From: Gemmatimonadota bacterium
GTDB taxonomy: Bacteria; Gemmatimonadota; Gemmatimonadetes; Longimicrobiales; Gaopeijiaceae
DNA: 64,000 nt
Assembly (NCBI GenBank): GCA_028874905.1
Contig: JAPPGZ010000071.1
Span: 1-64,000 of the forward strand
Direction of reading: 5' to 3'
Below the pieces are notes generated by a model. That model was given only the letters and a program-made list of their open reading frames with translations. It had not been told where the DNA came from and did no database searches. This document shows positions 45,338 through 54,864 of this stretch, one piece after another (positions within the stretch are counted from its first letter, which is position 1; the number at the start of each line of letters is the position of its first letter). The position numbers and the translations under genes were made by a program.

Positions 45338-47680
45338 TTGTCTGCCTCCGCCGCATCTGCCTTTCCCGCCGCGGATATCGTCCAGCAGTACTGCGTTCGC
45401 TGCCACAACGAACGGCGCCTGCTCGGCAACATGTCGCTCGAAGACTTCGACGCGGCGAATCCGGTCGCCAATGCGCCGCTCGCCGAGAAGATGATCCGCA
45501 AGCTGCGCGCGGGCATGATGCCGCCACCTGGGGTCAGCCGGCCGCCGGACGACGAGGTTCTGGCGTTCGTGACCGGGATGGAAGAGACGATCGACGCGGC
45601 GGCTGCGCGGAACCCCAACCCGGGTACGCGCACCTTCCAGCGTCTCAATCGGGCCGAGTATGAGCGCGCCGTGCAGGACCTGCTGGGTCTGGAGATCGAT
45701 GCGTCGGCGTACCTGCCCGGCGAGACGGTGAGCGCGGGCTTCGACAACATAGCCGACGTGCAGAACCTGTCCGCAACGCTGCTCGAGGCCTATCTCACGG
45801 CAGCGAGCGAGGTGAGCCGACTCGCTCTGGGCGACGCCAACGCGACACCCGCCGAAGCGACGTACGAAGTGTCGCGCTACGCCGAACAGCGCCACCACGT
45901 TCCGGGCGCTCCGTTCGGCACCCGCGGCGGAATCTCCGTCGTCCACAACTTCGTCGCCGACGGCGAGTACTATTTCCGGCTGGCGTTCCAGCACGAGTCG
46001 ACCGGGAACTTCTTCGGGCAAACGGCACCCTTCGACGAGGAAGTCGAGGTATCGATCGATGGCGCCCGGGTTGCGCTGATTCCGCTGGACCGCTGGATGC
46101 ACCGGCAGGATCCGCGCGGGGTCGAGGTCGTGACCGATCCGATCAGGGTTACGGCGGGGCCGCACCGCGTGTCGGCCGCGTTCATCAAGGTTACGGAGGG
46201 GCCGGTCGAGGATCTGACTTCACCCCACGAGTGGTCCCTGGCCGACAAGAAGATCGGATACTCGTACGGGATCACGGGCGTTCCCCACCTTCGCGACCTG
46301 ACCATCGGCGGCCCATACAACGTCACGGGGGTCTCGCCGACGGCGGCCTGGCAGCGCGTCATGAGTTGCCTGCCCTCCACTCCCGCCGAGGAGCCGGCCT
46401 GTGCGCGCGAGATCATTGACAGACTGGGCACACGGGCTTTCCGGCGCCCGGTGACGGAGGCCGAGGCCGACGGCCTTATGGGCCTCTTCGCCGAAGGCAC
46501 GGCCGAGGGCGGGTTCGACATCGGGGTGCGGACGGCGCTCCAGGGCATTCTGGCGAGCCCGGACTTCGTGTTCCGCTTCGAGGAGCCGGCTCCGGGCAGC
46601 GTCGATGCCAACGGGATGTATCGTCTTGGCGACGGCGCCCTCGCGTCACGCCTGTCCTTCTTCCTGTGGGGACGTCTGCCCGACGAGGAGTTGGTAGCTG
46701 CCGCGGCCGCGGGCGACCTGTCGCGTCCGGAGGTTTTTGAGCATCAGGTCGAGCGCATGCTCCGCGATCCGCGTGCCGAGGCGCTCGGGACCCGGTTCGC
46801 GTCGCAGTGGCTGCGCCTCCAGGACCTGGATAAGGTCCACCCCGACGCATTGCGCTTCCCGGACTTCTACGAGCAGCTCGCCGAGGACATGCAGCGCGAG
46901 ACCGAGACGTTCTTCAACGCGCTCGTGCAGGAGGACGGGACCCTCGCGGATCTGCTTACGGCGGACTACTCATACATGAACGAGCGGTTGGCTCGGCATT
47001 ACGGGATTCCCGGCGTCGCTGGCGAACACTTCCGCCGCGTCGAGTACCTGAATCCACAGCGGCGCGGCGTTCTCGGGCACGGCAGCATCCTGACGCTTAC
47101 CTCGCACGCCAACCGGACTTCGCCCGTGCTCCGTGGGAAATGGGTAATGGAGGTGTTGCTCGGTACGCCGCCGCCGCCCCCCCCACCGGACGTCCCGGAA
47201 CTGGACGCTACCGCCGATGCGAGCGAGGGACGTTTCCTTACGGTGCGCGAGCGCCTCGAGGCCCACCGGGCCAACCCGACGTGCAATTCCTGCCACCGCT
47301 TCATCGACCCGATCGGGCTTGCGCTCGAGAACTTCGATGTCACCGGTGCCTGGCGGGTGCGTGACACCGGCTCGCCGGTCGAGACGCTCGGGGAGCTCTA
47401 CGACGGTACGCCGATCCATGGGCCCGACGATCTGCGCGCGGCGTTGCTGCGGCGCCCGGAGTCCCTGGTCCGCACCTTTGCCGAGAACCTGATGGCCTAC
47501 GCGCTTGGGCGCAGGATCGAGTACTACGACATGCCCGCGGTGCGGCAGGTGGCGCGTGCGGTGGCTGCGCAGGACTACCGCCTGTCGGCCTTCATCAGGG
47601 AAGTGGCGCGGAGCGACCCCTTCCGCATGGCGAAGTCCGCCGCCGTTGTCGAGGAGGCGATGGGCGGCGACCGCAACTGA
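45338..47680 (+). CDS. DUF1587/DUF1592/DUF1588/DUF1585 dihaem-type secreted protein, cassette copy A
   Basis: A member of the Planctomycete-type cytochrome-linked families, 780 residues from the TTG given. It has a CxxCH haem-type site near the N-terminus (YCVRCHNERR, C19/C22/H23) and NPNPGTRTFQRLNRAEYERAVQDLLGL (DUF1587). RLSFFLWGRLPDEEL and the long DUF1592 region follow. A second CxxCH lies in NPTCNSCHRFIDPIGLALENFD (DUF1588), and DUF1585 at the end has FAENLMAYALGRRIEYYD. The given start lacks a signal peptide. The same frame is open back past 45221, where an apparent signal peptide begins at a CTG codon, so the true protein is probably about 39 residues longer. It is followed 14 nt later by the DUF1552 gene. 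The biochemical role is unknown. Confidence 0.85.
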   Translation: MSASAASAFPAADIVQQYCVRCHNERRLLGNMSLEDFDAANPVANAPLAEKMIRKLRAGMMPPPGVSRPPDDEVLAFVTGMEETIDAAAARNPNPGTRTFQRLNRAEYERAVQDLLGLEIDASAYLPGETVSAGFDNIADVQNLSATLLEAYLTAASEVSRLALGDANATPAEATYEVSRYAEQRHHVPGAPFGTRGGISVVHNFVADGEYYFRLAFQHESTGNFFGQTAPFDEEVEVSIDGARVALIPLDRWMHRQDPRGVEVVTDPIRVTAGPHRVSAAFIKVTEGPVEDLTSPHEWSLADKKIGYSYGITGVPHLRDLTIGGPYNVTGVSPTAAWQRVMSCLPSTPAEEPACAREIIDRLGTRAFRRPVTEAEADGLMGLFAEGTAEGGFDIGVRTALQGILASPDFVFRFEEPAPGSVDANGMYRLGDGALASRLSFFLWGRLPDEELVAAAAAGDLSRPEVFEHQVERMLRDPRAEALGTRFASQWLRLQDLDKVHPDALRFPDFYEQLAEDMQRETETFFNALVQEDGTLADLLTADYSYMNERLARHYGIPGVAGEHFRRVEYLNPQRRGVLGHGSILTLTSHANRTSPVLRGKWVMEVLLGTPPPPPPPDVPELDATADASEGRFLTVRERLEAHRANPTCNSCHRFIDPIGLALENFDVTGAWRVRDTGSPVETLGELYDGTPIHGPDDLRAALLRRPESLVRTFAENLMAYALGRRIEYYDMPAVRQVARAVAAQDYRLSAFIREVARSDPFRMAKSAAVVEEAMGGDRN

Positions 47681-47694
47681 GGAGAGCGAACAAC

Positions 47695-49077
47695 ATGGAA
47701 TACATCACGGGAGCAGCGATCCCCCGCCGGACCTTTCTGAGGGGTGTGGGAGCCACGATCTCGTTGCCGTTCCTCGATGCCATGATACCCGCCGGCCGTG
47801 CGCTGGGGACCGCCGCTGACGGCCCGACGCGGCTGGTAGCGATCGAGATGGTGCACGGGGCGGCGGGGAGCAACGAGTGGGGCCGCGTACAGAACTACTG
47901 GTCTCCCGCCGAGACGGGCAGAGACTTCGACCTCACGCCGAGCGCCCTGAGTCCTCTCGAACCTTATCGGAAATACCTCACGATCGTCAGCGACACCGAC
48001 ATCGAGCCCGCCGAGGCCAAGAAGCCGAAGGAAATCGGCGGCGACCACTTCCGCTCCAGCGCCACCTTCCTCACACAGTCGCACCCACGCCAGACCGAGG
48101 GTTCCGACATCTTTGTCGGCACGTCCCTCGACCAGATGTTCGCGCAGCGCTTCGGCCAGGACACCCCGATCCCGTCCATGCAGCTCTGTATCGAGAACGT
48201 GGACCAGTCGGGCGGGTGCGCCTACGGCTATGCCTGCGTCTATACCGATACCATCAGCTGGGCATCTCCCACTGATCCGCTTCCGATGGTCAGGGATCCA
48301 CGGGTTGCCTTCGACCAGCTCTTCGGTGCCGGCGGCAGTCCCGAGGAGCGGGCGGCGCGCCGCCGGACCAACAAGAGCATCCTCGACTTCATTACCGGCA
48401 GGGTGTCGCACCTCAAGCGCACGCTGGGTCCGGCGGATCTCGTTCGCCTCGACCGCTATCTGGAGCATGTCCGGGAGTTGGAACGCCGAATCCAGCGCGT
48501 GGAAGTGCAGAACACGAGCGGCGAGAGCCGGGAGTTGCCCGAGGCCCCGGCGGGCGTGCCGGACGACTTCGAAGAGCACGTCAAGTTGATGTTCGACCTG
48601 CAGGCGCTGGCCTTCGCGTCCGACGTGACACGGGTGTTTTCCTTCAAGATGGGACGCGATTCGTCCGCGCGGGTCTTCCCGGACAGCGGCGTCGACAGAC
48701 CTTTCCATCCGGCATCGCACCACGGGGGTAACGAGGACAACATCACCGCTTTCTCCAGGATCAACCGGTACCACGTCGGCATGCTCCCGTACTTCCTGGG
48801 GCGGCTGGAAGACACGATGGAGGGGGATGCGCACCTCCTCGACAGGACGATGATCATCTACGGATCCCCGATGGGAGATCCCAACATCCACAACCACAAG
48901 CGCTGCCCGCTCTTCGTAGCCGGCGGGGCGAACGGACAACTTGACGGCAACCTCCACCTGCGCGCGGCCCCCGGGACCCCGATGGCCAACGTCATGCTGA
49001 GCCTGGCGCACAAGCTGGGGCTGGACGACATGAAGCGCTTCGGCAACAGCACAGGCGACTTTTCGCTGACGGTGTAG
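47695..49077 (+). CDS. DUF1552 protein with twin-arginine signal, cassette copy A
   Basis: A 460-residue DUF1552 protein. Its N-terminus (IPRRTFLRGVGATISLPFLDAM) is a twin-arginine signal, so it is probably exported folded. Typical internal blocks are LVAIEMVHGAAGSNEWG, EIGGDHFRSSATFLTQSHPR, CIENVDQSGGCAYGYACVYTDTISW and YGSPMGDPNIHNHKRCPLFVAGG. DUF1552 is distantly related to the DUF1501/alkaline-phosphatase superfamily; no activity is assigned. It always follows a DUF1592-type partner in such loci, as here. The second copy at 53459 is closely similar over its whole length. Confidence 0.88.
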   Translation: MEYITGAAIPRRTFLRGVGATISLPFLDAMIPAGRALGTAADGPTRLVAIEMVHGAAGSNEWGRVQNYWSPAETGRDFDLTPSALSPLEPYRKYLTIVSDTDIEPAEAKKPKEIGGDHFRSSATFLTQSHPRQTEGSDIFVGTSLDQMFAQRFGQDTPIPSMQLCIENVDQSGGCAYGYACVYTDTISWASPTDPLPMVRDPRVAFDQLFGAGGSPEERAARRRTNKSILDFITGRVSHLKRTLGPADLVRLDRYLEHVRELERRIQRVEVQNTSGESRELPEAPAGVPDDFEEHVKLMFDLQALAFASDVTRVFSFKMGRDSSARVFPDSGVDRPFHPASHHGGNEDNITAFSRINRYHVGMLPYFLGRLEDTMEGDAHLLDRTMIIYGSPMGDPNIHNHKRCPLFVAGGANGQLDGNLHLRAAPGTPMANVMLSLAHKLGLDDMKRFGNSTGDFSLTV

Positions 49078-49081
49078 GCGC

Positions 49082-50902
49082 ATGGTCATCCGCGTGAACG
49101 CCTGGCTGCCGCTGCTCCTTCTCACGGCCCTGGCGCCGTGGGTGACGGACGACGGTCGCGCGGTCGCCGGGTACTTGACGCCGCCGCCGGTGTTGGACCC
49201 GTTGACCGAGTCGCCGGTTGCCGACGCGGCCATGCGCGGCGATGCGCATGCTGTCAGGAGCCTGCTCGCCGACGGAGCGGATGTCAACGCTGCCCAGGGC
49301 GACGGGATGACCGCGCTGCATTGGTCGGCGCGCAACCGCGATCCGTCGCTCGCGGACATCCTGCTCGATGCGGGGGCCGACGTGCATGCAGGGACGCGCA
49401 TCGGCCACTACACCGCGCTCCACATGGCGGGGGAAGTCGGCGCGGGCGAGGTGGTCGAGTTGCTGCTGGACGCAGGCGCCGATCCCATGGCGCGGGTCGA
49501 CGGGGCGGGGCATCCGACCGCGCTCCACTTTGCGGCCGCGTCGGGTAGTGCCCGCGCAGTGGAGGCGCTGCTGGTTGCGGGTGCCGATGTGAACGCCACG
49601 GAGGAGTCCTGGGGGCAGACGCCCCTGATCTTCGCCGCATCGAAGGGGAGGACGGAGGTAGTCGCCGCACTGCTGGATGTCGGTGCCGACCCCGCGATCC
49701 ACACCCGGGTGATGGATGTAATGTCGCGTGCCGTGTACGACCGCATCGAGCGCGCCGAGCGCAACAGGCGAATCCGGGAGGGGCAGCCCTGGGGACCCGA
49801 GGTCGCGGCCGAGGTGCGCCGCCAGCACGAGGAGGAAAGCCGCCGCCGCGAACTGGCCGAGGCCGCATCGGCGGCCGAGGCCGAGACGCGCATGATCGAA
49901 GAGCCCGAGCCGCTGTCCTACGGCGAACTCGTGGGCGGCCACGGGGGTCTCACCGCGTTGTTGCACGCCGCTCGCGAGGGGCATGCCGAGACGGCGCTGG
50001 CGCTGATCGACGGTGGCGCGGATGTCAACCGCGTGAGCGCGGGCGACGGCACCAGCCCGGTGCTGATGGCTACCATCAACGGGCACTACGACCTGGCCAT
50101 TCGGTTCCTGGAGCGCGGCGCCGATCCCGTGATCGCCAGCCATGCGGGTGCGACCCCCCTCTTTGCCGCGATCAACACGCACTGGGCACCCAAGTCGCGC
50201 TATCCGCAGCAGCACATCTACATGCAGCAGGATCACACCTATCTGGAGGTCATGGAGAAGCTGCTGGCAGCGGGTGCCGACCCCAACATGCGCCTCACCA
50301 GGCACCTCTGGTTCATGTCCTACAACTTCGACCTGCTCCAGATCGACGCGAAGGGTGCGACACCGTTCTGGCGTGCAGCCTACGCCCTTGACGTGGAAGC
50401 CATGAAGCTGCTGGTGGCTTACGGCGCCGATCCCGCGATTCCAACGGAAAAGGTTCCATCGAGGCGTTACGGTCGCGGGGGAGACGACACGACCGATGCA
50501 TCCGGGCTGCCGCCCGTGCCCGTGGGCGGTCCCGCGGTGTACCCCATTCACGCGGCCGCGGGAGTCGGATACGGCCAGGGATTCGCGGGCAACGCACACC
50601 GTCATGTGCCCGACGCATGGGTGCCGGCCGTCCGCTACCTGGTCGAGGAACTCGGGGCCGACGTCAACGCGCGCGACCACGATGGATTCAGCCCCCTTCA
50701 TCACGCCGCCGCCCGTGGCGACAACGAACTGATCCTGTACCTGGTGGAGCAGGGGGCCGACGTCACCGTGGTCAGCAGGCGGGGACAGACGACGGTGGAT
50801 ATGGCCAACGGCCCGGTGCAACGGATCCAGCCGTTCCCGGAAACCATCGCTCTTCTGGAGAGCCTCGGTGCGGTGAACAACCTCAACTGCGTTTCCTGTT
50901 GA
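49082..50902 (+). CDS. secreted ankyrin-repeat protein ending in CVSC, cassette copy A
   Basis: A 606-residue protein with a signal peptide (about 1-30) and two blocks of ankyrin repeats, about 43-210 and 280-600. Repeat examples are GMTALHWSARNRDPSLADILLDAGADV and GFSPLHHAAARGDNELILYLVEQGADV. A charged helical linker (about 215-275) separates the blocks. A conserved non-repeat stretch, GGPAVYPIHAAAGVGYGQGFAGN, lies in the second block. The protein ends exactly in CVSC, a C-x-x-C at the C-terminus also seen in copy B. Ankyrin arrays bind proteins; here the likely partners are the exported DUF1592 and DUF1552 proteins. The ATG has no strong ribosome-binding site. Confidence 0.87.
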   Translation: MVIRVNAWLPLLLLTALAPWVTDDGRAVAGYLTPPPVLDPLTESPVADAAMRGDAHAVRSLLADGADVNAAQGDGMTALHWSARNRDPSLADILLDAGADVHAGTRIGHYTALHMAGEVGAGEVVELLLDAGADPMARVDGAGHPTALHFAAASGSARAVEALLVAGADVNATEESWGQTPLIFAASKGRTEVVAALLDVGADPAIHTRVMDVMSRAVYDRIERAERNRRIREGQPWGPEVAAEVRRQHEEESRRRELAEAASAAEAETRMIEEPEPLSYGELVGGHGGLTALLHAAREGHAETALALIDGGADVNRVSAGDGTSPVLMATINGHYDLAIRFLERGADPVIASHAGATPLFAAINTHWAPKSRYPQQHIYMQQDHTYLEVMEKLLAAGADPNMRLTRHLWFMSYNFDLLQIDAKGATPFWRAAYALDVEAMKLLVAYGADPAIPTEKVPSRRYGRGGDDTTDASGLPPVPVGGPAVYPIHAAAGVGYGQGFAGNAHRHVPDAWVPAVRYLVEELGADVNARDHDGFSPLHHAAARGDNELILYLVEQGADVTVVSRRGQTTVDMANGPVQRIQPFPETIALLESLGAVNNLNCVSC

Positions 50903-50909
50903 GGCGTCA

Positions 50910-53453
50910 ATGCTGAAGCACGCGGCCCCGGTGGCGGCGGCCGGCGTTTTTCTCGTCGGCCTCGGGGTCTCGCTTGCGTCCGCGCCCGACCGCGGCAATA
51001 CGGACTTCCCGGTGGCGTGGCAGCCGCTCCAGGCCGTCTCCGAGATCGCCGGGGCGACCGACGGCGGTGCCGTCAGCGACAACGAGGTAATCCGGCAGTA
51101 TTGCGTCCGCTGTCACAACGAACGGCGGCTGCTCGGGAACATGTCCCTGGAGGCCTTCGACGCGACCGACGCGCCCGCCAACGGTGAACTCGCGGAAAAG
51201 ATGATCCGCAAGCTGCGGGCGGGGCTGATGCCGCCTCCGGGGAATCGGCGTCCCGAGGAACCCGTCCTGACGGGGCTGGTCGAATCGCTGGAATCCCAGA
51301 TGGACCTTGCGGCAGCGGAGAACCCGAATCCCGGCCGGCGCACGTTCCAGCGTCTGAACCGCGCGGAGTACCAGGCCTCGATCCGAGATCTTCTCGACCT
51401 GCAGATCGACGCGGGTGCCTACCTCCCGCTCGATACCAAGAGCGCCAATTTCGACAACATCGCGGACGCACAGATTCTGTCGGCCACGCTCACCGATGGC
51501 TACCTGCGGGCGGCCGCGGAAATCAGCCGGCTGGCGATCGGCGACCCTCATATCACGCCGAGCGAGTCGACGTACCGGGTTTCTCGCTGGGACTCCCAGA
51601 GCGAGCGCGTAGCCGGCGCACCGTACGGCACCCGCGGTGGAGTGTCTGTCCTGCACAACTTCCCGGCGGACGGCCACTACGCCTTCCGCGTGTCATTCCA
51701 TCACGAGACGACCGGGGCGCTCGTCGGCAACGGCCGCAACGCCCTTCACACCGAGGACGGCGATCCGGAGCTGCTTGAGATCTCCGTCGACGGTGAACCG
51801 GTGGCGGTGCTGGAAGTCAACCGCTGGATGCACACCTCGGATCCGGACGGCGTGAACATCCGCTCCGAACGCGTTTTCGTGCGCGCGGGTCCGCGCCAGG
51901 TGTCGGCGGCTTTCATACGGCGCTCCGAAGGGCCGCTTCAGGATCTGATCTCGCCGCACGACTGGTCGCTGGCCAGTACCAGTATCGCCGGAAGCTACGG
52001 TTTCACCGTGCTACCGCACCTGCGCGACCTTGCGATCGGCGGGCCCTACGATCCACAGGGCGTATCCGACACGCCGAGCCGCCGGGCGGTGTTTGCGTGC
52101 CGACCCGGAGCTGGTGCCAACCCGGGGGCGGCCGACGCCTCGGCGCGAGGCTGTGCGCACGACATCGTCGCCCGCCTGGGCACCCGCGCGTACCGGCGTC
52201 CGTTGACGGAGGCGAATATGGCCGCGCTGATGGGGCTCTACGACCTCGGCGCGGAGGTCGAGGGCTTCGAGGGCGGTGTGCGCATAGCGCTGGAGGGGAT
52301 CCTCGCCAGCCCGCACTTCATCTTCCGGATCGAAGAGCCGACGGTGGCCGGAGCGGAGGGCTCCGGAACGGGTGGGCGCTCGGCGGGCGCCTATCGCATC
52401 GGCGACCACGATCTGGCCGCGCGGCTGTCCTTTTTCCTGTGGGGATCCGGGCCCGACGAGCAGTTGATGGCGGTGGCGCGCGAAGGCAGGCTGTCGGAGC
52501 GGACCGTGCTGGAAGGCCAGGTTCACCGGATGCTGCGCGACCCCCGTTCCGCAGCGCTCTCGACGCGCTTCGCCGGGCAGTGGCTGCGCCTCCAGGACCT
52601 GGAGAAGATCCAGCCCGACCCGCGCGTAAACCCGGACTTCGACGAGCCGCTCAAGCGCGCGATGCTGGAGGAGACCGAGACCTTCTTCGACAACCTGGTT
52701 CGCGAAGACGCGTCGGTCACGGACCTGTACGACGCCGATTACACCTTCGTGAACGAACGACTGGCCCGCCACTACGGCATCCCCGACGTGGCCGGCAACG
52801 GGTTCCAGCGCGTCCGCTACCTGAACGAGGAGCGCCGGGGCCTGCTGGGCCACGGCAGCATCCTCACGCTCACCTCGCACGCCGGCCGGACATCGCCGGT
52901 GCTCAGGGGCAAGTGGGTGATGGAAGTGTTCCTGGGCACGCCCCCTCCACCACCACCGCCCGACGTGCCCGAACTGGAAGAGGAGGCGGTTGGAGACGGC
53001 CGCTTCCTCACGGTGCGCGAGCGGCTGGAGATGCACGCCGCCAACCCGACGTGCAACTCCTGCCACCGCATGATCGACCCCATCGGCCTGGCCCTCGAGA
53101 ACTTCGACGTGACCGGCGCGTGGCGGATCAGGGACCAGGGCGTTCCGATCGACGCGGCCAGCGACTTCTACGATGGCACGCCCATTTCGACGCCCTCGGA
53201 GTTGCGTGCGGCGCTGCTGAAGCGGCCGGAACCGCTGCTGCGCACGTTCACCGAAAACCTCATGGCATATGCGCTCGGACGCCGTCTGGAGTATTATGAC
53301 ATGCCGGCCGTGCGCCGGATCACCCGGGCCGCGGCCGAAGAGGACTACCGGGTATCCGCGTTCATCGTTGGGGTGGCGACCAGCGACGCCTTCCTGTTGA
53401 AGGCCGCGCCCGTTGTGGTCGACGGCGAAGCGCCGAACGGAAACGGAGGCTGA
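50910..53453 (+). CDS. DUF1587/DUF1592/DUF1588/DUF1585 dihaem-type secreted protein, cassette copy B
   Basis: An 847-residue paralogue of the protein at 45338 with the same domain order. It has an intact signal peptide (about 1-25: MLKHAAPVAAAGVFLVGLGV) followed by CxxCH at C65/C68/H69 (YCVRCHNERR). The DUF1587 region reads NPNPGRRTFQRLNRAEYQASIRDLLDL, and the second CxxCH is in NPTCNSCHRMIDPIGLALENFD. FTENLMAYALGRRLEYYD lies near the end. Compared with copy A it has extra glycine- and serine-rich linkers around 480. It starts 7 nt after the ankyrin gene and ends 5 nt before the second DUF1552 gene, consistent with one continuous transcript. Confidence 0.9.
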   Translation: MLKHAAPVAAAGVFLVGLGVSLASAPDRGNTDFPVAWQPLQAVSEIAGATDGGAVSDNEVIRQYCVRCHNERRLLGNMSLEAFDATDAPANGELAEKMIRKLRAGLMPPPGNRRPEEPVLTGLVESLESQMDLAAAENPNPGRRTFQRLNRAEYQASIRDLLDLQIDAGAYLPLDTKSANFDNIADAQILSATLTDGYLRAAAEISRLAIGDPHITPSESTYRVSRWDSQSERVAGAPYGTRGGVSVLHNFPADGHYAFRVSFHHETTGALVGNGRNALHTEDGDPELLEISVDGEPVAVLEVNRWMHTSDPDGVNIRSERVFVRAGPRQVSAAFIRRSEGPLQDLISPHDWSLASTSIAGSYGFTVLPHLRDLAIGGPYDPQGVSDTPSRRAVFACRPGAGANPGAADASARGCAHDIVARLGTRAYRRPLTEANMAALMGLYDLGAEVEGFEGGVRIALEGILASPHFIFRIEEPTVAGAEGSGTGGRSAGAYRIGDHDLAARLSFFLWGSGPDEQLMAVAREGRLSERTVLEGQVHRMLRDPRSAALSTRFAGQWLRLQDLEKIQPDPRVNPDFDEPLKRAMLEETETFFDNLVREDASVTDLYDADYTFVNERLARHYGIPDVAGNGFQRVRYLNEERRGLLGHGSILTLTSHAGRTSPVLRGKWVMEVFLGTPPPPPPPDVPELEEEAVGDGRFLTVRERLEMHAANPTCNSCHRMIDPIGLALENFDVTGAWRIRDQGVPIDAASDFYDGTPISTPSELRAALLKRPEPLLRTFTENLMAYALGRRLEYYDMPAVRRITRAAAEEDYRVSAFIVGVATSDAFLLKAAPVVVDGEAPNGNGG

Positions 53454-53458
53454 CCAGG

Positions 53459-54853
53459 ATGCATCTGATCACCGGGCGGCACCTGCCACGCCGGACCTTC
53501 CTACGCGGTCTCGGCGCAAGTGTCGCGCTCCCGTTCCTGGACGCCATGGTCCCGGCCCGGGAGCGGTGGGCGGTCACGCGTGCGCGCACCGCGCTCGACC
53601 GCACCCGTCTCGTCGCGATCGAGATGGTGCACGGCTCGGCGGGCAGCAATGCGTGGGGCGCGACGCAGCACCTCTGGTCCCCCCCGGAGACGGGCCGCGG
53701 CTTCGACTTCGGGCCCAGCGTGCTGAGTTCGCTGGAACCCTACCGGGACTACCTCACGATCGTCAGCGACACCGACGTGGAGGGCGCGGAGGCCACGAAG
53801 CCCAAGGAGATTGGCGGCGACCACTTCCGGTCCAGCGCGACCTTCCTCACCCAGTCGCACCCCAAGCAGACCGAGAGCTCGGACGTCTGGGTCGGCACCT
53901 CGCTCGACCAGCTGTACGCCCAGCGCTTCGGCCAGGACACCCCCATCCCGTCCTTGCAGCTCTGCATCGAGAACGTGGATCAGGCTGGTGGGTGCGCGTA
54001 CGGATACGCCTGCGTCTACACCGACACCATCTCATGGGCGGCGCCCGACCAGCCGCTTCCCATGGTCAGGGACCCGCGGGTCGCCTTCGACCAGCTCTTC
54101 GGAGCCGGCGGCAGCCCCGAGGCCCGTGCGGCCCGGCGCAGGTCCAGCGCCAGCATTCTCGACTTCATCGTCGGCGAAGTGAACGCGCTGAAACGGGAGC
54201 TGGATCCGGTCGACGGACGCCGGGTGGACCGCTATCTACACGACATCCGTGAACTCGAACGGCGGATCGCCCGCGTGGTGGCCCGCAACGAGAGCGGCGA
54301 ACAGCGCGAACTGCCGGGCGCGCCCGCGGGAGTGCCCGATTCCTTCGACGAGCACGTCAAGCTGATGTTCGATCTGCAGGCGCTCGCTTTCCAGGCGGAC
54401 GTGACGGGCGTCTTCTCCTTCAAGATGGGGCGGGACGCATCCAGCCGAGTCTACCCGGAGAGCGGCGTGGAGAAGGGGTTCCACCCGTCGTCGCATCACG
54501 GCGGACGCCCCGACAACGTGCTGGAGTTCGCCGAGATCAACCGATACCATGTGGGACTGGTCCCGTACTTCCTCGACCGGCTCGCGAGCATCCAGGAGGG
54601 GGACGCCAGCCTGCTGGACAAGACGATGGTGCTCTACGGTTCGCCGATGGGCGACTCCAACGTGCACAACCACAAGCGCTGTCCGCTCTTCGTCGTCGGC
54701 GGGGCCAACGGCCGCATGGACGGGGACCTTCACCTGCGCGCGGCCCCCGGAACCCCGATGGCCAACGTCATGCTCAGCCTGATGCACAAGCTGGGCATGG
54801 ACGACGTGCAGAGCTTCGGCAACAGTACCGGCGCCTTCCCGCTGTCGGTGTGA
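53459..54853 (+). CDS. DUF1552 protein with twin-arginine signal, cassette copy B
   Basis: A 464-residue paralogue of the 47695 protein. The N-terminus LPRRTFLRGLGASVALPFLDAM is again twin-arginine type. Internal blocks EIGGDHFRSSATFLTQSHPK, CIENVDQAGGCAYGYACVYTDTISW and YGSPMGDSNVHNHKRCPLFVVGG are nearly identical to copy A. Divergence is concentrated after the signal (about 35-55) and in the region around 230-270. The stop is 11 nt before the ATG chosen for the next ankyrin gene. Confidence 0.88.
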   Translation: MHLITGRHLPRRTFLRGLGASVALPFLDAMVPARERWAVTRARTALDRTRLVAIEMVHGSAGSNAWGATQHLWSPPETGRGFDFGPSVLSSLEPYRDYLTIVSDTDVEGAEATKPKEIGGDHFRSSATFLTQSHPKQTESSDVWVGTSLDQLYAQRFGQDTPIPSLQLCIENVDQAGGCAYGYACVYTDTISWAAPDQPLPMVRDPRVAFDQLFGAGGSPEARAARRRSSASILDFIVGEVNALKRELDPVDGRRVDRYLHDIRELERRIARVVARNESGEQRELPGAPAGVPDSFDEHVKLMFDLQALAFQADVTGVFSFKMGRDASSRVYPESGVEKGFHPSSHHGGRPDNVLEFAEINRYHVGLVPYFLDRLASIQEGDASLLDKTMVLYGSPMGDSNVHNHKRCPLFVVGGANGRMDGDLHLRAAPGTPMANVMLSLMHKLGMDDVQSFGNSTGAFPLSV

Positions 54854-54864
54854 GGGAGGACGGC

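Noticed and set aside
48992-51082. A 696-codon minus-strand frame opposite the copy A ankyrin gene
   Set aside because: It mirrors the codon bias of the ankyrin gene, has no recognisable domain, no ribosome-binding site and no counterpart signal opposite copy B.
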